From Diploptera punctata (taxonomy: Eukaryota > Arthropoda > Insecta > Blattodea > Blaberidae), in assembly GCA_030220185.1 (NCBI GenBank), contig JASPKZ010009650.1:1-64000 (forward strand): a stretch of 64,000 bases of DNA. Reading direction: 5' to 3'. The position numbers were made by a program, and so were the translations under genes. The notes below the pieces were generated by a model. The model worked only from the letters and a program-made list of their open reading frames with translations. It did no database searches and had not been told where the DNA came from. This document shows positions 31,700-43,479 of the stretch, in pieces (the first letter of the stretch is position 1; each line of letters starts with the position of its first letter).

Positions 31700-33570
31700 A
31701 CAAAGACGAATGGTGTTGGTAAATAAAACTTTATGGTGAGGAAAATGTGTATACATTAACAGTCTTACTAATAAAAATCTCTTAATAGAGGCTTTCATCA
31801 GTTGTTTAGTTATACAATGTATAAGCCTTACGTAGATCATGTATAATTTCCTTACTAATAAACGTTGTGCCGGAGCTGTATAACAATACAAGAAACACAC
31901 ACAATACGTCACATATTCGTCATCACTATGACTTCAGAACAATATTACGCGCAGTTTGTAACAAATAAAACATCAACTAGTGATTAATTGTGTAAAAAAT
32001 GAGTATGGATAAGAATTAATAGAGATTCTCTAATTGGGGAGTACGGAATAAATAAATGTGTTTTAATTTATTTACATTTTCCTTTACGCAATGTTAAATA
32101 TATCGAAGAATTAGTTTCACAGATAATGTGCTGCCATCTAACGTCAAGAATTTCGAACAATTCTTGAAAACTAATAAAAGTTGTTCCCATTACTTATGAA
32201 TTATATGCAGTGTTTTAAGATGCGTTTACAAAACGTTCACAATAGTAGAAAATGATACCGACAACAGAATAACGCTTTAGGCGAAAAAAAATCATTGCAG
32301 TTTGAACGGAAATCGAACCTAGGACCTCACGGACTGTAGTTAGAAGCTCTAATCACATAACTATCAAGCTAACATATAGTTTTCTGCGATAATAGTATCT
32401 CTATAATTAAATACATTTTTATATCGGTATGTGTATTATGTTTTAATAATGCAAGAAAGTTCTATTAAAATAATATTATGAAGCATGTAAACTGGATTCA
32501 AGTTAAATCTTGTCTACAGCAAATATTGTAGAACATATTCTTTTGTGAAGCAATGTTCAATTTAAAAATAGTATTAGGCCTAATCGAGAATCAGTGTAAC
32601 GAAAGGCATTTTATGATGCCATTATTTTCCTACCCAGAGCTTTATTAATATTATTTATGCCCTGTGCATCCATCAAAGAGTCATTAAAATGTTGCATTTT
32701 GCGTTAAATTTAAGTAAACTTTCATCAATATCATAAAAAAACAATCTGTTGATCTTGAAGTCCGACATTTTGTCTAGTTATACAATCCTTAAACAAGACT
32801 GGAGGCATGTATAACGATTCCCATGTAAAGTTGTACACCTCTTATACACTGAACAGCTAATACAGTGTTTATTAGTTGTTTGTTAAAATCTGTCATTAAC
32901 TAACATATTACGTGTAACAACTAATTGAAAGTCCTGGCATCAATTATGTGGAGCCAGATATTCGTATACACTTATAATTTTTAATCTCATACATGAGGAT
33001 CAATTAGGGAGCCAAATGCTGACTTGCAGATTTTTACCGATTACTTCGCATTGTGGATCACTGTGCATTTATCGTATCTTCGTTCCTCACGTCATTCCTA
33101 GAATAAGAATAAATTCTTAGTAGTTAAAGTACAGCTTACATAACAACATATGTTGCTTCCTTTCTGTTTATAAACTGCCACAATAAATACTACGAAATTT
33201 TTTACGATAACAAATTGTGCTAAAAATAGGAAATTTTAAGTAATATCCATAAATTACAATTAATGTACACTTAGCAAGAAAAAAAAAAAGAGAAGCTTCA
33301 AATCGGAGAGTCTCTGTTATGACCCACTGCCATGCTATAGAAGAGCTAAAGCTGTTCACGAGGAAACTAATTGTTAAATGTTTTAAACACGCTGTATTTA
33401 GTTTTAATGGTCATAAATATTTAGAGATCAATGAAGGAGACATATTTCTAGTTATTTACGAGTGTTCGACTTATACAATATTACTCAAATCCGACATTTC
33501 AAACAAAGTTCAACTCTCGTGCATAGTGTAAAAATAAACGAGACAACCATGATTTAGATGACTATTATCC
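31700..33570. other. AT-rich spacer between satellite and hAT element
   Basis: Apart from the tRNA-like remnant at 32297-32375, I see no gene. Short frames at 31676-31912, 33168-33359 and 33319-33531 have no family features. Confidence 0.45.
32297..32375 (-). tRNA. tRNA-like remnant, probably SINE head
   Basis: Minus strand: 'agcttgatagttatgtgatt' then 'ggtcctaggttcgatttcc' (B-box). It resembles the head of family 2 SINEs (tagtcagtggtcagag ... ggttcgattcccggtcag), but no body follows. Confidence 0.4.
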
Positions 33571-33574
33571 GACA

Positions 33575-33665
33575 TGCAAATAGCTTAGATCGTTAAACCA
33601 ATTACAAAATATATATATATACATATATATATATATGAGAGCCAGGGTTCAAATCCTTCGACAAT
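33575..33665 (+). tRNA. tRNA-like remnant split by a TA microsatellite
   Basis: 'aaatagcttagatcgttaaa' looks like an A-box half and 'agccagggttcaaatccttc' carries a good B-box. Between them lies a 30-base TA repeat (33609-33636) where the anticodon arm should be. Confidence 0.4.
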
Positions 33666-33764
33666 GATTTTTGTCGATTATTTTTATTTCCGCCAAATTC
33701 ATCCTATAACATTTAATTGCTGCCACATAATCTACATCCACTTTACTCTATATTAAGTAATAAT

Positions 33765-36020
33765 TAGGGCAAGGCATTTGATGACTTATAAATTGGTAAA
33801 CAATGCAAAATAAAAAATGCATTTATGACCTAAAAAATGCAAAAAAGTACCAATAAAATTAAAAAAATTACCAATAAAAAGTTAAGAATTACCAATAAAA
33901 ATACTATTTATTAGATTAATTACTCATTTGATTACTGGATTATATAAAATTTAACTTGACATCAAAATATTAAAAGAAAAGTATTAAAAATACACATTAC
34001 AGTAACTTTTATTGAAGAAAATCCATTTCAATTACACAGTGCACTTTTACAACAATTTTGAATTGCAGTTAACAGTCAAAACTTATCGGTGAATCTCAAA
34101 CATGAATGATGTCTATTGCCTGCTTGTACTGACTAATTAATGGAAAAGCTCCTCTCTACTTCAACGGAAACTACTGAAAGCAAGCAATATCTCCTGGATT
34201 TAACTCACAGTCAGCAAGAGAAAAATATTCACCAGACAAAGCTCTGCCAATTGAACACAATGTTGTGTACCCCTTGTTCTCGGTTGTACACTTCTTCATT
34301 TTCATTGACACTGTATCTCCCACTTTACCACATGCACGGCTCAATTCATTCACCACTTTATCCACCATTTGTAGCTGTTCCACTAATGTCACGTGGGATT
34401 TTTCCAGTGAAGTTATGGCATCAGGAAAGAATCCAAAATTAGTATTTATGTAAGAAAGTTTACCAGTAATTTCTTTATCAGCTAACAGTTCTTGCGCCTT
34501 TTTATTGACACAGACTCACCATTATCAAAAGAATCGACCACTTTCTTCACAACGGCCAAATTCGTGCAATAATAACTGCAAGCTTGGAGTCATGTTCCCC
34601 ATCTTGTCAAAACAGGTGAAAAGGGCAATTGGATTTCTGGAGCTTCTGTTTTGAATGCTAAAATTCGAGAGGGGGCTTTCAGGAATACTTTCTTCACGCA
34701 TCCAAATTAATTTATCAACATCAGGAAACTTGCATGTACTTCTTCCGCGACCCGGTGTAATGCATGCGCTAAACACGTCACATGCACCATTTTTGGGTAC
34801 AGTGCACTTAAATAAGCATCTACTTTCATCGTATAGGGTGCTGCATCTGTTATAAAAAGTAATACATTGGAATTTCGAATTCCAGCAGGCCAAAGTATTC
34901 TCAATGCATGGTCAAATACTAAGCTGATTGTTGAGTAGTTGACTTTGTCCAGCTGCTCACAATGTAGTAGAAATTGTTCTCCAGGGCTGTGTGCTTCTAA
35001 AACTCCAACAATAACATTCGCTACGTAAAGGCCCATAGAGTCTGTTCTCTCGTCAATGTATACGAATACATTCCTTTCTCCAATCCTTTCTCTTATTTTG
35101 TGCAAAGTATTGTCATAGTATCGAGCTACATAGGTTCTTCTCAATGTTCTGGAATCTGGAATTCATTTTCCGGTCTCCTCATCTAAGAAAGTTCGGAGCT
35201 TAGGGTAATTCAATTTGTGAAGTGATAGAAAAGCTTCACATAGTTTCTCACAAAATGGCGAAAACGTTGAACAAGTTTCCCTCAGAAGCATTTGCTGTAA
35301 GTTTACACTGGATTTATTATCAAGTCGCTGCAGACCACGTTTATGTTTCTCTCGTGACATGTGTTGTTCTACCGTAAACTTTTTTCAGCAGCCGCTCTCA
35401 CATTGCAAATCTTGCAGAATAAAATACGACCATCCGTTGAAGAAATATTTTCTCCATATTTTGAAACAAATGTGTTCAAATTTCACACTATCACTATCCT
35501 TTACTTCAGGCATTTTGCTCTTAACCTGTTCATACAGATGGCTAGAAACAACCGACCACCTCACTTAACAGCATAACAATGGGAGTGTGGGCAAGTCCAT
35601 TAAGTACATTCCTTGAAAAATAGGGGTAGAAGCTAGCATCAGCTCCAAGTAATTGAATAAAATTCCTTGAAGTGGGCAAGTTCATTATGCACATACTTTA
35701 AAAATAGGGATAGTAGTTAGGAAAACGTCTATTTATTCCAAGAAATTGTATTGACAGGGAAAAATACTGAATTATAATAAAAATCTCAAATCAAATACAA
35801 ATAATGTCACAACCTTCCGGAAAAGTGTAAAAATTGCTCAAAATGACCTAAAAATTGCCAAAAAATGACCTAGCCCTAAAAAAGTTAGGAAAATGCAAAA
35901 AAGTTCCCTAACGAATTACTTTTATTTAATCCGTTTTTAATGTCATACATTTTCATATATGCAAGCAAAGTTTCAACCTTCATAAGAAAAAGATGCAAAA
36001 TCATTAAATGCCTTCCCCTA
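33765..36020 (-). mobile_element. Complete but decayed hAT transposon
   Basis: Terminal inverted repeats start tagggcaaggcatttgatga (33765) and, from the right end inward, taggggaaggcatttaatga (36020), with 18 of 20 positions equal. The 8-bp duplication gtaataat lies directly outside both ends (33757-33764 and 36021-36028); 8 bp is the hAT hallmark. Length is 2256 bp. Subterminal repeats of the form 'aaaaatgcaaaaaagt' occur near both ends. The internal sequence holds a broken transposase on the minus strand. Confidence 0.93.
34525..35400 (-). pseudogene. hAT transposase remnant
   Basis: Three minus-strand pieces follow each other: 35163-35360 (MSREKHKRGLQRLDN, PFCEKLCEAFLSLHKLNYPK), 34707-35144 (VFVYIDERTDSMGLYVANVI, LLFITDAAPYTMKVDAYLSA, MVHVTCLAHALHRVAEEV), and 34525-34893. 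IDERTD corresponds to the first catalytic Asp region (DESTD type), and DAAPY plus the C-x3-HALHRVAEE block to the second, as in CGGBP1/DUF659-like hAT proteins. Stops and frameshifts separate the pieces, and the C-terminal dimerisation domain is barely visible, so no active enzyme is made. Confidence 0.8.
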
Positions 36021-36029
36021 GTAATAATG

Positions 36030-36278
36030 CTGCCATCACAAACTCTATTACACTATTTAGCTACCTGAATAAATTTAATTGTGTATGCAGTACCACGTTT
36101 TAATAATAATGCTATAAATGTGAGTAATAAACATTAATATAGCTTCATATATCTATGTACGTATTTATTACGTATTAGTAAGGAAAACGCTTCATCCTTC
36201 AATTTAATAATTTACTTCATATAGGTTGAGTTCAGCCTAATAATAGTCCATAGATGATGAACAATAATAATAGTAATG

Positions 36279-36315
<37 letters not shown>

Positions 36316-37535
36316 CAATATGGGAAGTATGGAAGAAAAAAAATGTACATTTTCGTTGAGGATACCTGTGTAAATAACAAACAATCGTGAATAAAATAAT
36401 TAAAAGTAATACTTCCAAATAGTTAGTTCGTTTTTTCTGTAAGAATGGACACAGAGAATGCAATAGAAAGCATTGTAACAATTAAAAATATAACATCGTT
36501 GGGAACCGAGCCTGTGACATCTGGCATACCAAGCAATCCATAAGACATTGAGCTAAGCGTTTGTTGGCTCACTGTACATAAAAGAATGATCTTCATTAGA
36601 CGAAGGAAAAGGTATTGTATCTCTACTGTGCAAATCAGTTTACTCGTGTGAATCGCGCGTTAAAACTTGAAATGTTGGAGATCAAGAGTCCGCTCATTCT
36701 TCTTATTTTGCTAAGTGCACATAGAGGTGATAATGTGTTTGTTTTGTAAGCACTGACTTTATATGTTGTATAATATTTACAGACTTTTGTGATGAGAGGA
36801 AATAATGTATATACATTTTACATTCATCTTATTCTGAGCGTATTTTCAAATTCTTAAAATCTTACAGATCATATCTTTAACTTCAAATCAGTTTTTTAAA
36901 TAACTGCGTTCTTTCAGTTCAGATAGTAATTCCTTATATGCTGTGTAATATCACTTTGATTATATATTGATTGAAAATTAAAATGAAGAAATAAACGCAT
37001 TTGTTTATTTTAACTAGATATTAATGTATAAATATTAAATCGTGCAGTTTTTATTTTTATAATTGTTCTGAGAGATTTTAACTCCTATGGTTCAATTACC
37101 TAATTTATTTCTACTTGAAACTTTTCTGTAGATTAGCCGTTTTGTAGGTGTCGGAAAGAAATAAAGTACATCGCCCTGGACATGACTCTAAATTTAACGC
37201 GCACTATGTCTCTTACAGGTAATATTGGCAGAAGATGTTAGGAAACATGAAACTGAAACAACGGTGCTAAGAAGTGTTAACAGATTGTTTCCTTAAGATG
37301 AATGGTTATAGGTTAAGTCACGCTTTAATATCGTCCTCAAATGAAGATATCTTTTGGATGACCTAGAAGAGATAGACCGAAAATACTTCACTAAAACCAT
37401 TACAGGCTTTAGGGCTTTAACGTGTTTGGTAGAAGAAGAAGAAGAAGAAGAAGAAAAATAAGAAGAAGAAGAAGAAGAAGAAGAAAAGAAGAAGTAAATA
37501 TATATACACATATCTGCTCTCAGCTAGTGGTTGGT
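36030..37535. other. Spacer with microsatellites
   Basis: Holds an (AAT)n tract at about 36270-36311 and a (GAA)n tract at 37431-37497. A weak tRNA-like pattern on the minus strand at 36484-36590 ends in 'ggctcggttcccaa'. Poly-Ile and poly-Ser frames here are translations of the microsatellites. Confidence 0.55.
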
Positions 37536-37539
37536 GTTA

Positions 37540-38190
37540 TCTTGGAGTCGGTGTAAAGTGCACAGTATTCTCCTTCTATACAATTAGAAATTACTGCATC
37601 AACTCAGATGGAAAAATAACAGCCATAAGTGTAGACCTTCAACAACTATAAGTGAGGTAAAAAGGTTTAAAAATGCAGTATTTTACTCTGATTAAAAAAG
37701 ATCAGCAACACAAGCTTTGAAATATGAACGTCCCTCATGTTATCTTTGATCAAACATTAAAGCCTTATTCAGAAACATCCAAAATATCCAGAAAATAAAT
37801 AAACTTGAATGGATTCCTTTCCGTTGTGGAATACGATGTAATGAAATAACATACACATTAGCCAAGAAAGGCCCCCAATTAATCACACAAATACGTCAAC
37901 TCGTTGAAGCTGTAGTCAATAGAAATGTGCCAACACTAAAGAAATATCAGCTTCGGGGGGAAAAAAATGTAAGACGCTTCTTGCAATACACCACTTTGTA
38001 CCAAAAATTTCAAGGAAAAAATCAGTTGCAGCGTTTCGAATGTTATCTGTCCATGACCTACTTACTGAACATCTACACCAACTTGACATCTTCCATTCAC
38101 CTAGTTGTGTTTTGTGTTGTGATAGCGACAGTGTCATGAATTAAGACCTTATGAAACTATGTACTGCTTTAAAAGCCTCCAATTTAATCT
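37540..38190 (+). pseudogene. LINE C-terminal region with RNase H domain, broken
   Basis: The frames together read INSDGKITAISVDLQQL, ATQALKYERPSCYL (stop), NIQKINKLEWIPFRCG and IRCNEITYTLAKKGPQLITQ. This matches the RNase H domain that follows the reverse transcriptase in I/R1/Jockey-type LINEs (pattern xWIPxHxGIxGNExADxLAKxG). The catalytic-site His of WIPxH is Cys, and A-D of 'NExAD' is T-Y. It is followed by RFECYLSMTYL and, in another frame, a cysteine-rich segment with CVLCCDSDSV, the tail zinc-knuckle region. RNase H removes the RNA template strand; here it is dead by stops, frameshifts and residue changes. Confidence 0.65.
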
Positions 38191-38199
38191 GATGCCAAA

Positions 38200-38825
38200 T
38201 TATAATGGGATGTTTAGAGAAAAATGACTATTCTCATAATGTCAGGGCGTTAAATTATATAAACTTACAACATTACTGTGACACTGAATATGGCATGTTT
38301 TGAAATAAAAGCTGTAACGATTTGTTTTACAAATAATGCCGATTAATGTTAAAGATAAAATCTGTAACATTAAGAAAGGAATATTTTACTATCTTCTAAA
38401 TACTATATGTTCTATAATGCTACATTATTCTTAACTGGAGTAAAATTGTAAGAAACTACATTTGTCAGTCATTAATTTAGTGCTTATGCTGTAAGCATTT
38501 TAAGGTTTAAAGATTTGAAGTGCTGCAAAATGATGATCTTTCAGCAGATGAGGTAGAAGCATTTCACCAAGTTTTCTTGTTGCACTCCGTTTGAGATGCT
38601 CTCTAAATTGACGAAGAAAACAGATCATAATTATCTCTTGAGCGTTCTGCTAGTGTTTACCACAATGTCGTGCACGTACAACTATCTTCTATAATGATTC
38701 AATAAACACTAGAACATATTAGTACACAGTTATAAGCCAATTAAAATAATTGAAAACATTAACAAGTCATCTGCGTTTTAATTCTAGAATTTACTTAATC
38801 GACGAATTGAAAGTAAAATAATGCA
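38200..38825. other. AT-rich spacer, nothing recognised
   Basis: No frame, repeat or RNA-like feature that I can support. Confidence 0.45.
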
Positions 38826-39057
38826 TTTTATATTAATTTGGTAATTATGTGGTAGGTCCCCCTTTTGAGCTAGTTCATTTTAGTAAACTATAACATAACA
38901 ATTATTTAGGTTAATCTGGTGACGATTCTTATGAACGATCAAGTTATAATAAACGGTAATTTCTCGAGATGAAGTCATCTTAAAAACCAACAGACTAAAA
39001 TTCAACCTAACTAATAGCGTATGCTACATAAAAAAGAAAACAAATATCAAGCTAGTG

Positions 39058-39395
39058 CAAGTAATTTTTTCCCGCGCCGTAACCGAGAGGGTAAGGTTGG
39101 GGACTTGCGTTGGTTCTTGTCTCCATAGGAAAATACCTTGTCTCATGGAATTTCGGCCGGTATGGGACCGGTATAAACCCATCATCGTGAGTCATTTGGG
39201 CAGCTGCAATAAGTAGCAGCACTATGATGAGGAAACCAGCTATAACGGCTGGAGGAACCAAAACGCTGATCACATTTCGCACCTACACTGGCTGGATTAT
39301 TGTCTATCTCTGTGATGAACATATGTGGATGTGATGCCAGCAGTCTGCTGGTAAGCCAAGGGCTTTCCAGGCCTGTCGCACCATGGATTTGGAGT
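39058..39395. mobile_element. Unclassified ~340-bp insertion
   Basis: The duplicate at 1-1310 runs straight through this position (about 237-250), so the GC-richer block from 'ttcccgcgccgtaaccgaga' to 'gtcgcaccatggatttgg' must have arrived later. It contains 'cagctgcaataagtagcagc' and 'ccagcagtctgctggtaagc', both locally self-complementary. On the minus strand a 76-codon frame begins with a hydrophobic stretch (VLVPPAVIAGFLIIVLLLIA), but I see no family. It may be a SINE or a retroelement untranslated region; its ends and target duplication are not clear. Confidence 0.5.
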
Positions 39396-39554
39396 TAGAA
39401 TGTGTCATTTCAGTTAGATTTTAAACTAAATACTGATCTGTTTAAATGTGAACCAAAACTAAACATATTACGTGTAAATAGTAAAAGGAACGGAGTTGCT
39501 AGTCATCTTGATATCGTTAACTGAAAATCAGCTTGGGGTTTTATGCGAGGTGAT

Positions 39555-40085
39555 GTAACTAACTCACTGGCACTATCGAACCCATAGATTCATGGCTGCG
39601 CAAATATAAACTCTCCATTTAGCCATATCCCGAACTAATATTTTTCAGTCATCCATATGTAATTTTCCTCACTCAAATCGTGGTTAATGTTATTCTCACA
39701 CCTCATTTTTGGCAATACCTACTGTACCCTCTATTTTTTATTTTCTATACATAGTTTCCAATTCCCTCTTTTATTCCCCATCCGTTCTACAAGTCATGCC
39801 CTTTGCAATTTACGATATTTAACTGTTCTTAATACATCTGACTTCCCACGAAAGTCATGTAGCTCTCTATTATGAATTCTTTTCCAACCACCTGTCTCTT
39901 TGTCTCAATTTGGTCCAAAAATGTTCATAAAAACTTTATTCTCTAATACTGTAACGTTATCTCCTCTCTGAAAGTAAGTGTCTATATTTTGCATCCATAT
40001 AATATTAATGGGAGAATAATTGCTGAATAAATTTGCATTTTAACTTTTTTTAGAGAAGTTGCAGTTAAGGGTGGCCCTGTAATAC
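39555..40085 (-). mobile_element. RTE-like LINE 3' fragment
   Basis: Minus-strand match to the RTE 3' end from the 'cactggcactatcgaaccca' terminus to 'aactttttttagagaagttg'. The insertion sits at the same place as the remnant at 385-850 in the duplicate segment. Confidence 0.75.
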
Positions 40086-40160
40086 GTAGAGATTATCACC
40101 TACATAGATTCGAGTAAAGGAAGAAAAGCACAGGAATTACGTGAAAGGTATGTCAAGTAA

Positions 40161-40163
<3 letters not shown>

Positions 40164-40237
<74 letters not shown>

Positions 40238-40238
40238 G
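40164..40238. repeat. (ATT)n microsatellite
   Basis: About 25 uninterrupted triplets. Confidence 0.95.
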
Positions 40239-40652
40239 GACATATATAAATCCTATTTTCCCTGCGGGTATATTAGAGTTATAGTTTGTGACAAAGTTGT
40301 GGTTCTTTATATAACCTAAGGTTTTTTTTATTATTCTTATTTAAGAATATTACTTTCTGTAAAGTTTTGTACGTAAAAAACAACTTTCCACAAGATCTAG
40401 CTGTCTCAGTTGTTCGTGTATCTCTGAAAATCTTAATGAATCATCTTTATAGAACATCTCACTCATGCGTCTACAACTGATTGTGTATTACATTATCTCA
40501 ATTTTTTAAATTGTTTTATTATATTCACATGCACTTGTTTTCATTGCTCAGTATGTTCGTTGTAGTAGTATGTGTTTTCTTCAAGCAGCCTCCAGTAGGA
40601 AGACATTTAATAAAATATTAAAAAATGTATGTATTTATAATTAAATAACTAC

Positions 40653-40695
40653 CTACAGATTCGATAGTGCCAGTGAGTTAGTTAGTTAGTTAAAT
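40653..40695 (+). mobile_element. RTE-like LINE, extreme 3' tail only
   Basis: 'gattcgatagtgccagtgag' followed by (ttag)n is the exact terminus of the RTE family. Only about 40 bases were copied, a very short 5' truncation. Confidence 0.7.
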
Positions 40696-41020
40696 ATGTA
40701 TTGTATTTCGCCTTTCCACCGAAGAAAATATCTGACCTGAGTTGAACTTTTACCACCAATAAAAAGAAAATTGATTCTATGGTTATCCTAATACCGTCCT
40801 GGACTAACGTGTGAATATCGGTACTGGCATCAGTATCACAATGTCTACCACATTATTGAGATTACGTAGAAAATAGTACATTGTGCATTGTTTTCCTTCT
40901 TTGTTTCTGGATGGTCAGCAATTTGTTTTCCATATTTTCATCTTCGATGTGCCTAAGCTTCATTTGAAAACAATGCTTGAGATGGTCACTTTTTGCGTCG
41001 AACCCTAGAAGTACGTGGTA

Positions 41021-42307
41021 CAGTCATTAAGTTTTGAGACTGGTCGCTGTGATGCACTAGAGTGCATAGGTGGCGCCGTGGTATGGTACCTTGTCAGTTA
41101 GTCTCTCGTCCCAGCAAGAGACAGTTGAGTGCATACACTTTGTTGTGACGGTGATTTGAATGCGCATGACGGAACTCGATATGTCACATTTAGAGCAACA
41201 TCAAGTTCTGTTGGAAATTAGGCAAGATCGTTGCCGAAATGTTTCAAATGATGCAGCAAGTTTACGGTGAGTATGCATTGAGTCGTAGTCTTGTGTTTAG
41301 GTGGCACCTACGTTTTTTACAAGGAAGAGACAGTTTGGAAGATGATGTGCGTATTGGTGGCCACAAATAATTCGAACAAAACGCAAGATCGAACAAGTTG
41401 TAACGTTGGTGCATGCTAACCGCATTCAATCAGTAGACGATCTGGCAGCAGCGGTACGAGTTAGCCATGGTGCTTTCTGTCTCATAATCTGAACATGTAT
41501 CGTGTTATCCAGTACAGTGTGCCATGAATCCTGTCACAAGACCAACTTGATGACCGCATGACGATTTGTGGTGACTTCATCAGTAGTGCTGACGATGATT
41601 CGACTTTTCTCAACCGGATAAAACTGGAAACGAAACATGGTGTTTCCTTTACGATCCGCAACAGAAACGACAATTCGCCATTTGGAAAACGCCATTATCA
41701 CCACGACAGGAAAAACCGCGACAAGACAGGTCAAAAGGAAGGCGATGCTTGAACTGTTTTTTGATTAAGATGGAATTGTTCACATGGAATCCATATCAGA
41801 AGGTGCAACTGTAAAGAAAACCCCCTACAAAGAGATACTTGGACATTTACGCGATTCAATTCGCTGTAAGAGACCTCAGCTTTGGCGTACAAATAATTTA
41901 TTGGCTGTGCTACACGACAACGCCCCCGCACATCGTTCTGTCCTTGTCCAAGAGGAGCTTGCAAGGCAACAAGGTGACTGTTTTGCTATATCCTCCGTAC
42001 TTACCTGATCTCGCGCCATGCAATTTTTTCTCTTTCCTCGCATGAAAGTAATCTTACATGGGCGAATATTTCATTTTTCCGAAGAGGCCATGACTGCCAC
42101 AAGACAAGCCATACGGGACCTTCCTGCCAACATTTTTCAGCGGTACTTTCAGCAGCTATACCAATGTTGGCACATGTACATAACGACTATTTTGAGGGAG
42201 GATGTGGTTCTGTTTAAGTGTACGTCGAGTTATTGGCATCTTGTTAGACATCCCGATTCTTGTGGGTGCCTACCCTCTACGAGTAAAGTCTCAGAACTTA
42301 ATAACTG
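41021..42307 (+). mobile_element. Complete but decayed mariner element
   Basis: The inverted ends are cagtcattaagttttgagac (41021) and, read inward from 42307, cagttattaagttctgagac, with 18 of 20 positions equal. TA lies directly outside both ends (41019-41020 and 42308-42309), the mariner target-site duplication. The length of 1287 bp is typical of mariner. Confidence 0.92.
41168..42232 (+). pseudogene. mariner transposase remnant
   Basis: Pieces in several frames give GRDE/TGDE-like and 'YDPQQ' regions near 41620-41680, KTPYKEILGHLRDSI and RPQLWRTNN, VLHDNAPAHRSVLVQEELA (second catalytic Asp), then in a shifted frame TVLLYPPYLPDLAPCNFFSF. The third catalytic position is Asn (APCN) instead of Asp. 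With one frame correction the spacing agrees with DD34D mariners. Numerous stops in the N-terminal DNA-binding half complete the inactivation. Mariner transposases cut and paste the element at TA. Confidence 0.85.
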
Positions 42308-42339
42308 TAGTATTATAATGGAAGAAATAGCATACTTAC

Positions 42340-42540
42340 ATTTGAATACATTCTTGGGTCACCTGTGTAAGTCTCTGCCTCATATGCAGCGGGCTCGGAT
42401 TCGATATCTGAACGTGACACAGTTTCCCCTGGTGAGAATATCTCGGGGTCTCTCCTCACCACCTGTAAGATACATATCGGTTAACTTCAAGGCCCAAATG
42501 ATCACCGACATCATCGGCCACCACAATCATCCCCATCATA
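42340..42540 (+). mobile_element. SINE family 1, strongly diverged
   Basis: 'gcagcgggctcggattcgat' matches the head, and 'ctcctcacc.cctgtaagata' with 'aaggcccaaatgatcaccga' the body. The 3' half is missing and an (AAT)n tract follows. Confidence 0.55.
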
Positions 42541-42554
42541 TAATAATAATAATA

Positions 42555-42587
<33 letters not shown>

Positions 42588-42840
42588 AAAGATAATAATA
42601 ATATTTTATTTTAGCTGGCAGAGTTTCAATAACCCCTTCTCTTCCACTCAACCAGCGAATAGGTAAAATTTACATAAAAATTACATATTTATTACGATTT
42701 AAAATATTATTAAAATATAGACTAAGTAAAATACAATGGGGATGTGATCTATACATACTTGCTAATACTAACAAAAACATGGAATAGAATAAGATTAAAA
42801 ATAATATAAAATAATGTAAGTAAAACTTTCCTAGATGATT
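42541..42840 (-). mobile_element. 3' end of the CR1/L2/Jockey-type LINE, diverged
   Basis: (AAT)n followed by 'ttttattttagctggcagag' and 'ttccactcaaccag' corresponds, reversed, to 19880-19965 of the nested LINE ('gagtggtagac', 'ctctgccaggtaaaataaag'). It is more diverged than the copy at 61620-61680. Confidence 0.65.
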
Positions 42841-42844
42841 ATTT

Positions 42845-43475
42845 ACAAAATGCTGAATATAGTCGTTATGCAGTTAATATTTTCATTGTGTCGAACGTTA
42901 GATATCAGTTAATTTGGTGTAAATAATGATAAGTGATTGACAGTCACCGATTGACCTGAATCACACGCATCCAGGGAGGTCCTACATTTCTTTGGTAGTA
43001 AAAAAAGTATATAAATGATCCAGAGTGACAAATCCTTCCCACCACACGTAGTGTCCAGTGTGGCTTAGGCTATGTAAAAGTAACCTCTAACAATTGTTAA
43101 ACTAAGATATCAATGTGCGCGGCCGCGCAATGCATATGTTTTTTTGCCACGAAATTTGAATAAAGTAAGATCAAATGATGAAAAAAAAGAGTGCTATTTG
43201 AAAAATAGAATAAATTACAGAAAAATTAATTCTCGCAAAAGAGTCTACAAATTGCAACTTTTTATGTAAAACGAAGGTAACAAAGCTCAAATTATAATTA
43301 AAGACGTTGTGGCGACACAGAAAACTTAAGATGAGAAGAAATCATGTCTTCTAAAGAAAAACTATTGTTGAATTTGACTGTTATTTTCTTGTATGAGAAT
43401 TTTACAAAAAAAAAAACGAAAAATGTATTAATGGTGGCCATAGAAATATATATATATATATAAATATATATTATA
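42845..43475. other. Spacer, nothing recognised
   Basis: Contains a perfect 14-base palindrome tgcgcggccgcgca at 43116-43129 and a TA run at 43446-43462. No gene is visible. Confidence 0.45.
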
Positions 43476-43479
43476 ATAT

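Larger units (their letters stand above)
38830..40620. repeat. Old duplicated segment, partner of 1-1310
   Basis: Same landmarks in the same order as 1-1310, with later additions: the insert at 39058-39395, an RTE remnant that is better preserved here, and an (ATT)n tract at 40164-40238 that separates the middle from the distal matched block (40380-40620). Confidence 0.6.

Noticed and set aside
34140..34442. Plus-strand frame of 100 codons
   Set aside because: Antisense to the hAT transposase remnant.
37293..37511. Poly-Ser frame on the minus strand
   Set aside because: Translation of the (GAA)n tract.
39052..39282. Small membrane protein with an N-terminal hydrophobic helix
   Set aside because: It lies in an inserted repeat, has no homologue I recognise, and lacks coding context; kept only as a note in the insert entry.
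42018..42614. 198-codon gene
   Set aside because: The first third is the mariner transposase 3' part, the middle crosses its inverted repeat into a decayed SINE, and the end is microsatellite.
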